This document shows, piece after piece, positions 23,163 through 34,811 of a DNA stretch of 64,000 bases; within the stretch, counting starts at the first letter, position 1, and the number at the start of each line of letters is the position of its first letter. Where the stretch lies: NCBI GenBank assembly GCA_022414725.1, contig CM039464.1:24623529-24687528 (forward strand). The letters are read 5' to 3'. The stretch is from Microglena sp. YARC (lineage: Eukaryota; Chlorophyta; Chlorophyceae; Chlamydomonadales; Chlamydomonadaceae). Both the position numbers and the translations under genes were made by a program. The notes below the pieces were generated by a model. The model was not told where the DNA came from, did no database searches, and saw only the letters and a program-made list of their open reading frames with translations.

Positions 23163-23200
23163 GTCAGTCCCCAGGATATTAGTCACCAAGGAATATACAT
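23163..23200 (+). repeat. YQPPG-type 15-bp VNTR, copy A (single unit)
   Basis: Only CCCCAGGATATTAGTCACCA, about 1.5 units, is present here. Copies B and C carry long arrays between the same flanks. Confidence 0.8.
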
Positions 23201-23606
23201 GTTGCATATGCGGGGTGGCCCAATTCAACCTACAACGGAAAATAGCGAATCGACGGGGTCTCGTCTGTATTGCAGCATCACATGTGTTATTGGTTCCCCA
23301 GGATTTACGGAAATGACGTTTCAAGGGCAGTAGCTGCTGGCCACACAGTACTAACATTCTCAGCATTCAGTTCTCGCCTGCTCCAAGCTCCATGCAGCCT
23401 CGGACTGGCAAGTTACGAAGGTAGGTTTTACATGGGATTTGCGTATGATGGAGGCCATTAAAAATTGTGCATGCAGGGATGCTGCAACTTAATCTGCTTA
23501 ATACATGGGGAGGCATGCATGTGAGTATGTTGCACATATTTGTTGCATGGAGAATGTTACACATAACTCTCGAATGGCTGCCGAACTTTCAGTGTGCAAT
23601 GTGTTG

Positions 23607-23787
23607 TGCTATTTCAACACAAGCAATTACTGTTTATGAATTCATTGTTTGTCCCTTGCTTCAAAAACTGAATATAAACCTCCTACCGTATACACCAGGA
23701 CTCCCAGGAGTATGTTCAAAGGCAGAGCTCCAGCTGAATCATCCCCTGATGTTCAAAGTAGCATCCAACGCAGCCCACACAAGCTAG
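23607..23787 (+). CDS. Possible further exon, copy A
   Basis: After a CTTTCAG acceptor-like site an open frame gives VYEFIVCPLLQKLN, LLPYTPGLPGVCS and NHPLMFKVASNAAHTS. Copies B and C have the same frame with conservative changes and the same end region. A conserved AAG/GTAGGT donor-like site lies about 190 bp upstream (23419). Which transcript it belongs to is unclear, and a second frame is equally open in all three copies. Confidence 0.35.
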
Positions 23788-23949
23788 CAACACAGCAACA
23801 TTGCCGGCCCATGAGATGGTGTCGGTCACTGAACCTTTTGGGACTGAGTCCTCAGCTCAGATGTTTCCAAGCAGCCCACATGATGCTGCTGCACCAGGGG
23901 GTAGGGGGTTGAAAGCGCAATTCGGAAGCATGACCAAGATAGAAAGCTA

Positions 23950-26395
23950 CTAAGCCACACTGTTGAGTGCAATATGAAATCGCATAGGATGTTAGCACAC
24001 CACACTGTTGAGTGCAGAATGCAATGACAATGAATGCTACTATGCCACAATCTCAATTGTAGAATGCAATCACATATAGAATGCAATCACATTGACTGCT
24101 TCTACGCCACACTGCTAGGTGCAGAATGCAATCACATAGAACGCTACTGCACCACCAGATGAGTGCAGAATGCAATCGCATAGGATGCTAGTACACCATA
24201 CTGTTCAGGGCAGAATGCAATGACATTGATCGCTACTCCACCACAATTTCCAGTGTAGAATGCAATCACATTGACTGCTTCTACGCCACACTGTCAGGTG
24301 CAGAATGCAATCATATAGAACGCTACTGCACCACCAGATGAGAGCAGAATGCAATCGCATAGGATGCTAGTACACCACACTGTTCAGTGCAGAATGCAAT
24401 GACATTGACTTCTTCTACGCCACAATTTCAAGTGTAGAATGCGATCACATTGACTGCTTCTACGCCACACTGTTGATTGCAGAATGCAATCACATTGAAC
24501 GCTACTGCACCACACTGATGAGTGCAGCGTGCAATCACTTTGAATACTACTACACTGCATCGATGATTGCAGCATGCAATCACATTGAATGCTACGGCAC
24601 CACACTGTTGAGTGCAGAATGCAATCACATTGACTGCTACCACGCCACAATTCAAGTGTAGAGTGCAATCTCATAGAACGCTCCTGCTCCACACCAATTA
24701 GTGCAGAATGCAGTCACATAGAGTGTTACTAAACCACACAGTTGAGTGCAGATTGAAAGCACACAAAACGCTACTACACCACACTGTTGAGGGCAGAATA
24801 CAATTACATTGACTTCTACTACACCACAATTTCAAGTGTAGAATGCGATCACATATAGAATGCAATCACATTGACTGCTTCTACGCCACACTGTTAGCTG
24901 CAGAATGCAATCACATAGAACGCTACTGCACCACCAGATGAGTGCAGAATGCAATCGCATAGGATGCTAGCACACCACAATTTCAAGTGCAGAATGCAAT
25001 CACATTGAACGCTACTACGCCACAATTTCAAGTGTAGAGTGCAGTCACATTGACTGCTGCTACACCACACTGTTGAATGCAGAATGCGATCACATAGAAC
25101 GCAACTGAACCACACCAATGAGTGCAGAATGCAATCGCATTGACTGCTTCTACGCCACACTATTAGGTGCAGAATGCAATCCCATATAGAATGCAATCAC
25201 ATTGACTGCTTCTACACCACACTGCAAGGTGCAGAATGCAATCACAAATAGAATGCAATCACATTGACTGCTTCTACACCACACTGCAAGGTGCAGAATG
25301 CAATCACAAATAGAATGCAATCACATTGACTGCTTCTACACCACACTGCAAGGTGCAGAATGCAATCACAAATAGAATGCAATCACATTGACTGCTTCTA
25401 CACCACACTGCAAGGTGCAGAATGCAATCACAAATAGAATGCAATCACATTGACTGCTTCTACACCACACTGCAAGGTGCAGAATGCAATCACAAATAGA
25501 ATGCAATCACATATAGAATGCAATCACATTGACTGCTTCTACACGACACTGATAGGTGCAGAAAGCAATTATATAGAACGCTACTGCACGACCAGATGAG
25601 TGCAGAATGCAATCGCATAGGATGCTAGTACACCACAATTTCAAGTGTGGAATGCAGTCTCATTGACTGCTGCTACACCACATTGTTAAGTGCAGAATGC
25701 AATCGCTTAGGATGCTAGTACACCACAATTTCAAGTGTAGAATGCAATCACATTGACTGCTTCTACACCACACTGTTAGGTGCAGAATGCTATCACATAG
25801 AACGCTACTGCACCACACTGACGAGTGCAGATTGCGATCGCATAGAATACTACTACACCACCCTGTTGAGTGCAGAATGCTGTCACATTGACTGCTACTA
25901 CGCCACAATTTCAAGTGTAGACTGCATAACATCGGATTAGGCACCACACTGTTGAGTGCAGAATGCTATCACATTGACTGCTATTACGCCACAATTTCAA
26001 GTGTAGACTGCATAACATCGGATGCTACGGCACCACACTGTTGAGTGCAGAATGCAATCACATTGACTGCTATTGCACCACACCGCTTAGTGCAGAACGC
26101 AGTCACATATGACGTTACTACACCACTCTGTTGAGTGCAGAATGCAATCGCATAGAACGCTACCGCACCACACCGATGAGTGCAGAATGCAATCGCATAG
26201 GATGCTACTACACCACACTGTCAAGTGCAGAGTGCGATCACATAGAATGCTACGACACCACACTGTTGAGTGCAGGATACGATCACAATGACTGCTCCTG
26301 CACTACACTGTTGAGTGCAGAATACTATCACATAGAACGCTACTGCACCACACTGATGAGTGCAGAAATTACAATTACACAGCATTGATGAACTG
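23950..26395. repeat. ~45-bp satellite, copy A (about 55 units)
   Basis: Unit of about 45 bp containing GTGCAGAATGCAATCACAT and ACGCTACTGCACCACACTG. Array length differs sharply between duplication copies: about 2.4 kb here, 0.3 kb in B (43920-44220), 1.3 kb in C (49113-50395). Inside, 25190-25500 is a higher-order array of five 62-bp units. The unit is divisible by three, so many frames are open; none is counted. Confidence 0.93.
25190..25500. repeat. 62-bp higher-order repeat within the satellite
   Basis: Five almost identical 62-bp units (AATCACATTGACTGCTTCTA ... CAAATAGAATGC), a local amplification of one and a half satellite monomers. Their uniformity against the diverged surroundings marks it as recent. 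Confidence 0.9.
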
Positions 26396-27471
26396 AATTT
26401 GAGCAATCGTGTTACCGATAGACATACTATAGGCTGCCTGATGACACTTACTACCTGCTGTGAATTGCCATAACTGCCCATGTTAATTTATTTAGTTGCT
26501 TTATTATTTGATGTTGGGCAAGTCCCTTTAATCTAGTACCCCTTGACTGTAACATGCATTCAATGGGCCCAATTCATCAGTGCTTGTTTTCGTATTAGCC
26601 CCTCTTGAATCAAGATTGGGTAGTTATCTTTTGCCTAGGAGACTACCCCTCGACTGGAACATACACAAACAATGAGCCGGCAATTCCACTCACACGTTGA
26701 TAACATATAATCAACACCACGGTTATCCCATGTATATACGGTATATGAATTAAAGCCTGGTAACAGTAACAGAAACCAGGGAGCAAAATGACATAATTGT
26801 TTTAAGCGTTCCTGGTAATGTTGTTTAATTGCATTGGAAGAGATATGAAGGTATATCGCTGTTGACGTGCCTTGGAGCATAGCTTTTATTTTCGGTTACG
26901 AGCAGCAGCTTCTAGGCAGTTCCTCTGGCATGCTACTGAGCAAAGTCTAAAGCAACGTAGTGCATCTGAAAGCTGACAGATTTATCGCTCAAGTACTGTG
27001 TTTGTTTCACAGTCTTGCCGTTTAAGGCTTAGCTAAATTGGCTAAATAGACTTGCCCAACCTCAATATTGGAAAGGTTGCATACAAATTAAGTACTAGTG
27101 AACTGAACCCCCAAGAATCAGCCCTATTTAAATCTAGGGGCTCGGCCTAGTGGCTGGCTTAGGGAGCTGCCTGGTGTATGTCCTGGGTGGCTGTGTATGT
27201 ATTACCGGTAATGCACAAAATTATATTAAGGAGAGGTGGAATAAAAAGGTCTTATTTAGGTCTCTGAAGTCCTGAAGATTGGATTTGTCAAAGTTTTTTC
27301 AACCGACTCTGGGACGCTCATCGTCTATCAACTAAAAGTACCGCCAGGCGATGCACTAGTTAACACCTGGTCAGTTGGCTATAGTAGCAGAAAGCATACT
27401 AAGCGGAGTGGACATTAGACTTCTAGGGAGGATATTGGGAGTGTAGACTGTAGAGAGGAGTTTAGGCTGTG
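26396..27471. other. 3' block of copy A, no gene seen
   Basis: Matches 50400-52123 of copy C and in part 44937-45545 of copy B. Contains the recurrent GCAGCAGCTTCTAGGCAG motif (26893-26925). Short open frames are not conserved. Confidence 0.5.
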
Positions 27472-28023
27472 TTGGTCGGCCCACTAGGGGGCTTAGACCT
27501 ATGCGATACTTACGCGACTTGATCAAATGCTTCAAACGCTTCATTTTCTCAAATGTCCCCAAGAAAACCGGTCAAATTAGCCGGTTAAAGTGAATTCCCT
27601 GACATCTACGCAACCCTTGTTCGATTCCCGCTGGGGTCGGCTTACCTCGGAGGGCACTTTTTCGCTTACGGATCTCAGGGTTGCGGACTGTGGACGCAAC
27701 GTTTTCATATGGTAAGTCATTTCCCTCCTGTCCCGTGGACTCAATCTAGGGACCTGGAGCATGTCTACGATTTCCCCTTGGGAAATTAGCATCTCCGTGC
27801 CTCTCGCAGCTCATTGCATCAGCGCTTTGTGCTTGACAATGAAATCTGCTGTTTCGCACTAGGTCCTGTAGGTTGCGCAGTGGCAACTGCTGTAGCCTCG
27901 GGAGTTGCTGCACCCCGTAGATGCCTCCATGTAACTTCGGGGAGTCAGTGAGCTATTAAGTTCATTAGCCGTACAGGCCACCAAGTTGCACAATAATGCC
28001 ATGCCATGCTACATTGATTTTTG

Positions 28024-28057
<34 letters not shown>

Positions 28058-28182
28058 ATTAAATTGTGCGGATAAGTAAGCATCTGCTTGTGCATCTTTC
28101 ACCACTGCCACTGCTGCTTGACGAACATTACACCACCCCTGGGCTGACCTCCAGGGGACCCGCGAGGGCCCCCTACTATTTT
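27472..28182 (+). repeat. TTGGTCGGCC-family element, most complete copy
   Basis: About 711 bp: 5' TTGGTCGGCC and GGGGGCTTAGACCTATGCGA, then AAAACCGGTCAAATTAGCCG, GTTCGATTCCCGCTGGGGTC (resembling a pol III B box), a long middle part with a C30 run, and 3' ATTACACCACCCCTGGGCTG...CCCTACTATTTT. No coding potential. The 5' part is also present at the equivalent place in copy C (from 52124), so this insertion predates the duplication. Confidence 0.75.
28025..28054. repeat. Poly-C tract (30)
   Basis: Uninterrupted run of 30 C inside the repeat element at 27472-28182. Confidence 0.95.
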
Positions 28183-28329
28183 ATATATGTTACAGTCCTG
28201 GGCTTCGATTGTTTTGCGTTTTTTTTTTTGTTTTTTTTGGGGGGGGTGGGGGGTGGGGGGTGGGGGATGGATGTGTGTGGTGGCGGTGGTGGCGGTGTGT
28301 GTCAGAGACAGAGACAGAGAAGGGGGCAG

Positions 28330-28675
28330 CGTTGTACAAAACGTATTTATTAGGGGGTCCACGACGACTCTCATAAGGCAAGATTGGCAAATTGCCATCC
28401 TAAGTTGCATTCTCTAGAGGTATTCAATTTGCTGAGTGAACTATCTCGTCATTATATTTTTGATTTCAGCACTACATTGAGATCACCCATCTTGACTGTT
28501 TAGGCCCATGCTGGGCTTGAGAGATGTAATTGGTTTTTACATTTTTGCTACAAAATTGTTGAGGGTTGTAGGCATAGGAGTTGGTAAAGAATAAGATTCC
28601 TGAGCCATAAAAGAAAAAAGAAAGATAACAATGGCCACTTATCCTGGCACAATAAGATTCCTGAGCCATGTTTCG
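28330..28675. repeat. Duplicated block D1 (partner 57340-58100)
   Basis: Shares CAGCGTTGTACAAAA, ACGACTCTCA(T/G)AAGGCAAGATTGG and CCCATGCTGGGCTTGAGA in the same order with 57340-58100. This extends the A/C duplication 3' of the LTR elements. No gene seen. Confidence 0.8.
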
Positions 28676-28975
28676 TTGGTCGGCCCCCTTAGGGGGACAG
28701 ACCTATGCGATACTTACGCGATATCGTCACATCTTCACATCGTCAAATTTCCCAAGAACGCCGGTCAAAATTGCCGGTTAATCTGTCTGGCCTGAACTCT
28801 TTCCGACTCGCGTTCGATTCCCGTCGGGGGCGGATTACCTCTGAGGGCAATTTTTCGCGTGCGTATCTCAGGGTTGCGGACTGTGGACGCAGCGTTTTCA
28901 TTTGTCGTTTCCCTCCTGCCCTGTGGACTCAGTCTAGGGACCTGGAGCACATCTACGATTTCCTTTCTTCGAAAC
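28676..28975 (+). repeat. TTGGTCGGCC-family element, 5' part, interrupted by LTR element 1
   Basis: The 5' 300 bp of the family starts at the base where the paralogous site (58080-58110, GAGCCATGTTTCG then TTTTT) is empty. It stops at the LTR at 28976. The matching 3' end (ATTACACCACCCCCGGGGCC ... CCTACTATTTTTTT) is at 35756-35844, so one element has been split by later insertions. Confidence 0.75.
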
Positions 28976-29207
28976 TTTTAATGTAAGTTCTTTACAACGG
29001 TGTAAGCACGATAGCGGAGAAGATGCTATTAAGCGCTGCAGGCGCAATCATATGGGATATAGATGTGTACTGCAAGGTACTGCAGTCACGTGCAGGCCAC
29101 AGCTAGCCTGTGGCCTGGTGGCAGGCAACACGGGACCAGCAGGAGGGAACAGGTACCGGTGCGCACTGTGCCAACTCAGAGACTGATATATAAATCAGTC
29201 AATAACA
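28976..29207 (-). repeat. LTR of element 1 (3' LTR)
   Basis: 232 bp. On the minus strand it starts TGTTATTGACTG and ends CTTACATTAAAA; element 2 ends TTAACA, so the CA end has mutated in both LTRs of element 1. Confidence 0.9.
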
Positions 29208-29454
29208 TCCCCCCCAATTCAAGGTACTCTTTTAACTTGAATCCCTGGAATAAACTGAGGGGCATAAGAAAATTATGTAGTGACCATTTAAGATCAGAGG
29301 CAGGTAGAGAAGTCAGTACAGATAGCAGGAATATGGGTAAATGATTTACCCAAGTTGATGCTGAGGGGAAAGGGGTTTCCTCCTGTAGAGTCTCAGAGTT
29401 GATCTACTAGGTTAGCAGGTCTATTGATAAACTTCTATGTGAAATTATAAAACT

Positions 29455-29660
29455 GCAGAGATGCTGCAGGCTAGGCTGCAGGGGGGCTGCACAGGGGGTG
29501 AATTTAAACTGCAGAGAGGATGCAGGCTAGGTTGCAGGAAAGCTGGAAGAGAACTGCAGATAGGCTGCAGACTAGGTTTCAGGGGAGCTGCCAGGAAACT
29601 GAGAGGAAACTGCAGATAGGCTGCAGGCTAGGTTGCAGGGAACTGCTGGGAAACTCTAGA
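29455..29660. repeat. GCTGCAGGCTAGGTTGCAGG minisatellite
   Basis: Diverged tandem repeats of about 30-40 bp inside element 1, near its 3' LTR. A related array is at 52845-52990 in the same place in element 2. Confidence 0.8.
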
Positions 29661-29963
29661 GGAGAGCTCCCAGGCTTGGTTAAAGCTTGGGGAGAGAACC
29701 TTGGTTACGAGAAGTGCATGATTCGAGACTAGAGGATTTGTTTTAGACAGGATGTCTGGACTAGTCCCCCCATAATTTGGGTGTGACAGCTGAAAGGCTT
29801 GTAACCTAAATTAAAATATATCAGACATCTGGTTGAGACCAGTTTAATTATAAATTCAAAGTTTGACTGTCTGTGTTAGTACATGGGGCAGTACATATGG
29901 CATACATTCTAATAAATTCTAGAGTGTTCAGGTCTAAAACGACAGAGGGAGAGCAATATTTTA

Positions 29964-30537
29964 ACTACCGTATGCGCCTTAAGTATTGGCAAGATTAAGT
30001 ATTGGCAAATGTCATTCCCCCCCTAAAAGTGGGTCTCAGAAAAGCATGGCAAAACTAACTTGGCAAAGGGGTCTATGGCTTTGACTGTCTCAAGCTCAGA
30101 CTTGAAATCCAGTTGGCAAAGAGTCTTATGTTATTGTTACATTTCCTTATTACATGTTCACCAAGTAGTCTGCCCAAGCTTGCTGTAAAACCATGTAACA
30201 ATTCAAAGCAGGAGCATTAAACTTGCTAGGGCTTAGTAGCCAGACCGGTATATGGCTCCAGCCAGCCAAATTGCTGGCTGGAGCCATGTAACCAAGTTCA
30301 AGGTGAAGTACATGTTTACAAAGTAGTCTGCCCAAGCTTTCTGAAAATAAAACCATGTTGCAATTCAAATCAGTAACATTTAACTTGCTAGGGCTTAGTA
30401 GACAAAGTACCATGTATGGTAACCGTAACTTGGCAAAGGCCAACTACCTGGAGTGGTCTCCAGCTGTATCCCTAACCCGGTTTGGCAAAGGGTCGTTTGC
30501 CAAACCGTTTGCCAATACTTAAGGCGCATACGGTAGT
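29964..30537. mobile_element. MITE 1 (Harbinger-like), inserted in LTR element 1
   Basis: Terminal inverted repeats of about 28 bp begin ACTACCGTATGCGCCTTAAG and are flanked by TTA on both sides (29961-29963, 30538-30540). The homologous site in element 2 (near 53305-53320) is empty. A TTA/TAA duplication is typical of PIF/Harbinger elements. 574 bp, no coding capacity. Contains an internal direct repeat of about 140 bp, a 15-bp-stem hairpin at 30252-30287, and TTGGCAAA motifs near both ends. Confidence 0.85.
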
Positions 30538-30540
30538 TTA

Positions 30541-31292
30541 CTAGGTGCCTGACAGGGTGGGGAAGCCATCCAGGGCAAGCTGGTGGCAGACTTGGGCAAG
30601 GAACTCATCAAATGATTTGGTAGCCAGGGGTGAAGAAAGTATGCTGATGAAAGTGAAGTCCATGGGGCTCCAGTCCATACTGTGATGGTTGACACACAGC
30701 ACTTTTCCTCCAGGGTAGGCACAGCTCCTGGGGTCCATGATCATTTTAGGTCGAAATGAGAGAGCATATGCATGGGCACTGGTCATGGCAGCCTGGAGAC
30801 ATATGGCCCACTGTAAGGTGGGTCTGGCTGTGGTAGAGACAGTAGGATAAGCTTGCACCATCTGTTGGAGTCTGCCAGTGTGCTTGAGGACAGGGGCATA
30901 GGCGCCAGATGGCTTTCTGTGCATTGATCTGTGTGGAACTTTTCTTTCTCAGATGTCAGCAGGGTTGGGAACCTATTGGTGAATGCAGTGATGAGTTGGG
31001 AGAGTGGGGGCCTGGGCTTGATAGCGAAGGACGGTGAGGCAGGTCTGTTGTTCAGTTGGTGTAGAGTACATCCGAACTTGGTCATCAGGCTGAGTGTTGA
31101 GTTGTTAGAGAAGTGGATGTGGTTGACATTCTGGTTGACTTCTCCAAGTGGGATCCCAATATCAGGTGAGCTGTTCTGGAGGATCCACTGTTGCCAGGTG
31201 GTTGCTGAGGCTAGATCAGATGGCTTGAGTGGTCCCTCACCATCTATGGGGCCATCATACTCTTCATAGTTAGTTGGTCCTGATCTGGTCAC
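30541..31292 (-). pseudogene. Element 1: C-terminal domain of unknown function
   Basis: Two overlapping minus-strand frames (31292-30783 and 30924-30541) together give EEYDGPIDGEGPLKPSDL, NVNHIHFSN, QMVQAYPTVSTTARPTLQ, FRPKMIMDPRSCAYPGGKVL and a C-terminus LDGFPTLSGT before TAG. Element 2 has the same domain in one open frame with about 75% identity by eye. It follows the protease-like region where integrase would start. No family recognised. Confidence 0.75.
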
Positions 31293-32401
31293 TGAGAAGT
31301 TCCATCTCGCTCTGCTCTGGCTTGTAGCAGGGCCAGGCTATCCAGATGGTCATGGAGATCAGGGGTAGGTGAGATGATTTGCAGGAGATGACGTTGCCGA
31401 GTTGATGGGGAGATAGTGGGGATATCAGGTGGGTCACCAACCTGCTGATTTGCTGACAGAATCTTGGAAACCTTTGCACGTTCTGCCATGAGTCGGGAGT
31501 AGACCTCTGGTGTTACCAGGTCAGGCATTCCTTCCATGTCACTGTCGCTGTCAGTCTCTTCAAGGCAGTTCTCTGAAGTGGAGGGGGTGTTATGGCAATG
31601 GAAGGAGGGGATGTTAGTTCCAGCAGGTTCTTCATGGGCACTGTGGGCAGTCTCATGAGTGGGTGGGCACTGCCCTTTCTCAGAGTCAGTGTGGAATGTA
31701 GTTGGCTCAGGAGCAGGGGCAAAGTCTTGGAAATCTTGATCAGCCCTACTGGGGGCAGTCTCATGAGTGGGTGGGAACTGCCCTATCTCAGAGCCAGGGT
31801 GGGATGATGGAGCTTTGGTAACCATCATAATGTAGGCACTGGGTGGTCCACTGGAGTGGTTACTGTGGGTAGCTGGGGAGGTTTGAGTGAGGTAGAGTCC
31901 ATGCCTTTTGGGGCATGATAGGAGTAGCTTGTTGCCAGACTTGTCAGGTATGGAGAGAGTGGCCTTGGTCTTGGACAGGTGGACTTGGAGATCTGGGCAC
32001 AGGTTGGTGGCTGCATTGATGCTAATGATGTTGGGCATTTTGCAGTCAGCAAGGAGTACACCATTCAGGATAATCAGTGCTTTGTCATGGCCCTTGATCT
32101 TGGCCTTCCCTATCTGCTTGCAGAAGATAGGTGGAGCTCCTTGGTCTGCCAGCTGCAGCCTAATAGGCTGTGGGAGGTCCTGAATGTCATGCAGATAGGA
32201 GGTGTTACTTGTGGCATGCAAGTGGGCTGCAGTGTCTATGATCCATTCTGTCTGTAGTGCTGCTTGGAAAACTTCTTCATCATCATCTATAGTGCAATCA
32301 TCATCAGCACTCATATGCCCAAAGAATGTTGTGTCAGCCAGGGGGTCATATGGCAGGGAAATTGATACAGACTTGCCTCTGGTTGGTGCAGCAAAACTCA
32401 T
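31289..32401 (-). CDS. Element 1: protease-like and acidic repeat region
   Basis: Starts shortly after Gag, after a frame shift. WIIDTAAHLHATSN lies where copia-type retropepsins have W-I-x-D-(S/T)-G-A; here Gly is Ala (DTAA). Later LLLSCPKRHGLYLTQ resembles the pre-integrase block (GLYxL). Then come repeats of SEIGQFPPTHE type and an acidic linker. Because Gly of D-T/S-G is needed in known aspartic proteases, activity is doubtful. Confidence 0.75.
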   Translation of the reverse strand: MSFAAPTRGKSVSISLPYDPLADTTFFGHMSADDDCTIDDDEEVFQAALQTEWIIDTAAHLHATSNTSYLHDIQDLPQPIRLQLADQGAPPIFCKQIGKAKIKGHDKALIILNGVLLADCKMPNIISINAATNLCPDLQVHLSKTKATLSIPDKSGNKLLLSCPKRHGLYLTQTSPATHSNHSSGPPSAYIMMVTKAPSSHPGSEIGQFPPTHETAPSRADQDFQDFAPAPEPTTFHTDSEKGQCPPTHETAHSAHEEPAGTNIPSFHCHNTPSTSENCLEETDSDSDMEGMPDLVTPEVYSRLMAERAKVSKILSANQQVGDPPDIPTISPSTRQRHLLQIISPTPDLHDHLDSLALLQARAERDGTSQ

Positions 32402-32593
32402 GGGCTGTGGAGTGTGTTCATTCAGTGCCAGAGAGAGGAAGTTGTGCTCCTCATCCTCACTGTCAGCAGAGTTGGAGGTGGAGGTAGGATAGAGTGGTCA
32501 CCATCAGCAACGTGGGCATGGCGTCCTCTGCTTTGGCTCCTTCTAGGTCTTGGTCTCCTGTCACTTCTCCAGCGAGGTGAGGACTTCTTCTTG

Positions 32594-33532
32594 TCAGATA
32601 GAGTCCTTGTCGTCACCTGATCTCTCCTTGGGAGGTGACTTTGATCCATTGCCAGCTTCATCAGAGTCAACTGGCTTAAAAGCCAGATCAGTGTCCTCGC
32701 TGATGCATTCTCTGGAGCTGTGTCCTACTCCTCCACAGTTCCAGCAGGTCATCTTCTTGTTGATGTCCCTTCTGTCTCTCGTGAGGAATCTGGTGTTGGC
32801 GTTGGAGGGGCTTCTGTACCCGTAGGCTGCTGCAGCCAGCTCAGCTTCCTCTGGAGATGGGGAGGGGTCAACATTCTTTACCAAGCACCACTGGTTCATC
32901 TTGGTTTGGAGGATGGCAAACGTAGTGACTTCATCAGTGTTGAACTTGTTGATGTATCCATCATATTCAGGACGAGAATTGAGTCCCTTGACAATGAGGT
33001 TGAGAAATGTGGGGACAGAGCAGATGGGAGTCCCTTGGATCTGGGGAAGTTGGGAGTAAAAGTCATATGCTCTGGAGAGGTAAGTCTGCAGTGATTCATG
33101 ACCAGACATGGTGAGAGCATAGAGACTTGTGACAGTTGTTAGCTCTCGGGCTCCAGCTAGCTCAGAGTAGAGGGAGTCTAGGAACCTGAAAGCTTTAGTG
33201 GCCATGTCAGTGTGAGCAAGGATGGCTTGTTGGATTGACTCTGATACTCTATCCAGAATCATCTTGAATGCCTTGTTGTTCTTGTAGGTGGAGATCCTGT
33301 TGGGGACACCACGAACTGGAACAGCTGGTTCAGCACCCGCAACAACAGGGTAAGAAATGTCATCAGCAGGGTAACCGTCAGAGTTAGGAGGCTCCCCATT
33401 GACGACTGCTTGTTGACAGTCGAAGGCGATGGCGATACAGTCCCTGTCGGACTTGAGGTCGAGGAGGATATGCACTCTGGCGTTACGCCATGTGTATATG
33501 GTGTTGCCACTGAAGATCTTGGCGTTTTGCAT
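32594..33532 (-). CDS. Element 1: Gag (copia-type)
   Basis: 312 residues. The N-terminal IFSGNTIYTWRNARVHILLD resembles the copia Gag start. The central LQTYLSRAYDFYSQLPQI and FLNLIVKGLNSRPEYDGYI match the UBN2/Retrotran_gag pattern. The CCHC knuckle CWNCGGVGHSSREC is followed by an acidic tail. Gag would form particles and bind element RNA. The frame ends at a TGA at a point where element 2 reads on, so a frameshift separates it from the protease region. Confidence 0.85.
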   Translation of the reverse strand: MQNAKIFSGNTIYTWRNARVHILLDLKSDRDCIAIAFDCQQAVVNGEPPNSDGYPADDISYPVVAGAEPAVPVRGVPNRISTYKNNKAFKMILDRVSESIQQAILAHTDMATKAFRFLDSLYSELAGARELTTVTSLYALTMSGHESLQTYLSRAYDFYSQLPQIQGTPICSVPTFLNLIVKGLNSRPEYDGYINKFNTDEVTTFAILQTKMNQWCLVKNVDPSPSPEEAELAAAAYGYRSPSNANTRFLTRDRRDINKKMTCWNCGGVGHSSRECISEDTDLAFKPVDSDEAGNGSKSPPKERSGDDKDSI

Positions 33533-33679
33533 GATGACTGGTGGATTGGGGTCTTCTCAGCTGGGGTCTTGGAGTTATAGGTCGGAGTGATGGATGGTGA
33601 GAGATTACGAGGGCGGGGCAGGGGAAGTGGGGATGGTGTGCTTGTGGGAATCGGCGATCGGAAGGGATCCAGTGGAGTG

Positions 33680-34433
33680 GGAATGCCGCATTTCCCACAC
33701 AGTAGTGGGTGAAATGGAGTATTCGGACGCGCGATGTAAGATTCCGCAGGACGCCTTCATATTTCAAATACCCGTAAACCCCCGGGCAAAACCAGGAGTA
33801 ACCACCGCCAGTGTTTTCTCAGCAGTACTGTCCTGCCCGGTATTTAATCAAGTGCACAGTCACTGGGGGCACTAAATTCTTGGTGCCCCAAGTTGCTAAG
33901 CCTTGATCTTAACCAACTTTTCGAGTTCCCACCACCATCCCTCTGTCCCACAAGGAGTTATATCTTCCAGAAGCTACCAGAGCCTCCCAGGGGAAGTGAC
34001 TCTGTTATTATTTGACAGTAGCGACTCTATTGGTAGTAGCACAAAGACAGACCTGAACAGTCTGGACTTACAAGCTAGATAGTGCAGTTTACTTTATTTA
34101 ATGGTAAAAGCTGATAAGACCAGTAAAGCCAGCCAGTGTCGTGATATACCCGCTAATTAAGGGAAATATCACACACGAAGCTAAATCTTTACAAGGCCCA
34201 GCATACACCTTAAATATGTCTACTAGCACTTGTACCAATGGGGGCCCCATCTGAAAGATCGCTGGACCTCTCGGGCAGTGACTCAATGTCCAGCAAGCAG
34301 GCCCCCAACTTTTGCAAATATATGTACTGACAATGATGAAGCCTGCATGTGTGCTTATTTCCTAAACCCTTAAGGGTAAATTATATGTATTGGAAATATG
34401 AAAAGCAACTGTAAGGAATCTGAGTCAACCGTC
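33680..34433. other. ~750-bp insertion in the leader of element 1
   Basis: Element 2 joins GGGATCCAGCGGA to the following leader in about 40 bp. Element 1 has about 750 bp extra between GGGATCCAGTGGAG and TGAACTTCGCCGG. No inverted ends or recognised coding sequence. Confidence 0.5.
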
Positions 34434-34795
34434 TGAAAGGTGAACTTCGCCGGTTGGCAATGTTCGGCAACAGGAGCTTCTTGTTGAAAGCTGTGGTCGC
34501 AAGCACAATGATCGTCTGGGATCAATACAGCTCTGTGTGGTATCTCGGTGAGGACGTCTTTCAAAACTCACTTCATAGATTTCGGTGACTAGCAGGTGCT
34601 CTTGCTTGCTCCAGTCGTAGGACGCAGCGGCAGATCCAAAGTAGGTCTTGGATGAAGCCGTAGGCGGAGCAGCAGTTAGTTGGATCCGCAGTCGGGGGTC
34701 CAGATGCTAGAAACTCGGGTCTTCGAGCTATCTAGTCAGAGGGGAACTGATACCTGAGGGTCGGTACGCAGCGGCTGTCTTCTTTAGCGTCTATG

Positions 34796-34811
34796 GATGG
34801 CGCACATAACC
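34796..34811 (-). other. Primer-binding site, element 1
   Basis: The minus strand directly after the 5' LTR reads GGTTATGTGCGCCATC. Drosophila copia is primed by an internal fragment of initiator tRNA-Met and has a similar GGTTATGGGCCCAG site. The sequence is identical in element 2. Inference: half-tRNA priming. Confidence 0.6.

Larger units (their letters stand above)
18090..27480. repeat. Segmental duplication copy A
   Basis: Collinear with copy B (39905-45545) and copy C (45716-52150): gene exons, Pro/Tyr minisatellite, YQPPG-type VNTR, possible downstream exon, satellite, and a 3' block ending near TTTAGGCTGTG/TTTAGGCTTTG. Copy A is the longest because of a 1.62-kb insertion, a retroposon at 21122-21580 and a long satellite. 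Confidence 0.9.

Noticed and set aside
24384..26388. Cys/Ala/Val- and His/Met-rich frames in the satellite
   Set aside because: The 45-bp unit is divisible by three, so open frames are expected on both strands.
23950..26395. CRISPR-like array
   Set aside because: Units are contiguous 45-bp monomers without unique spacers, in a eukaryotic context.
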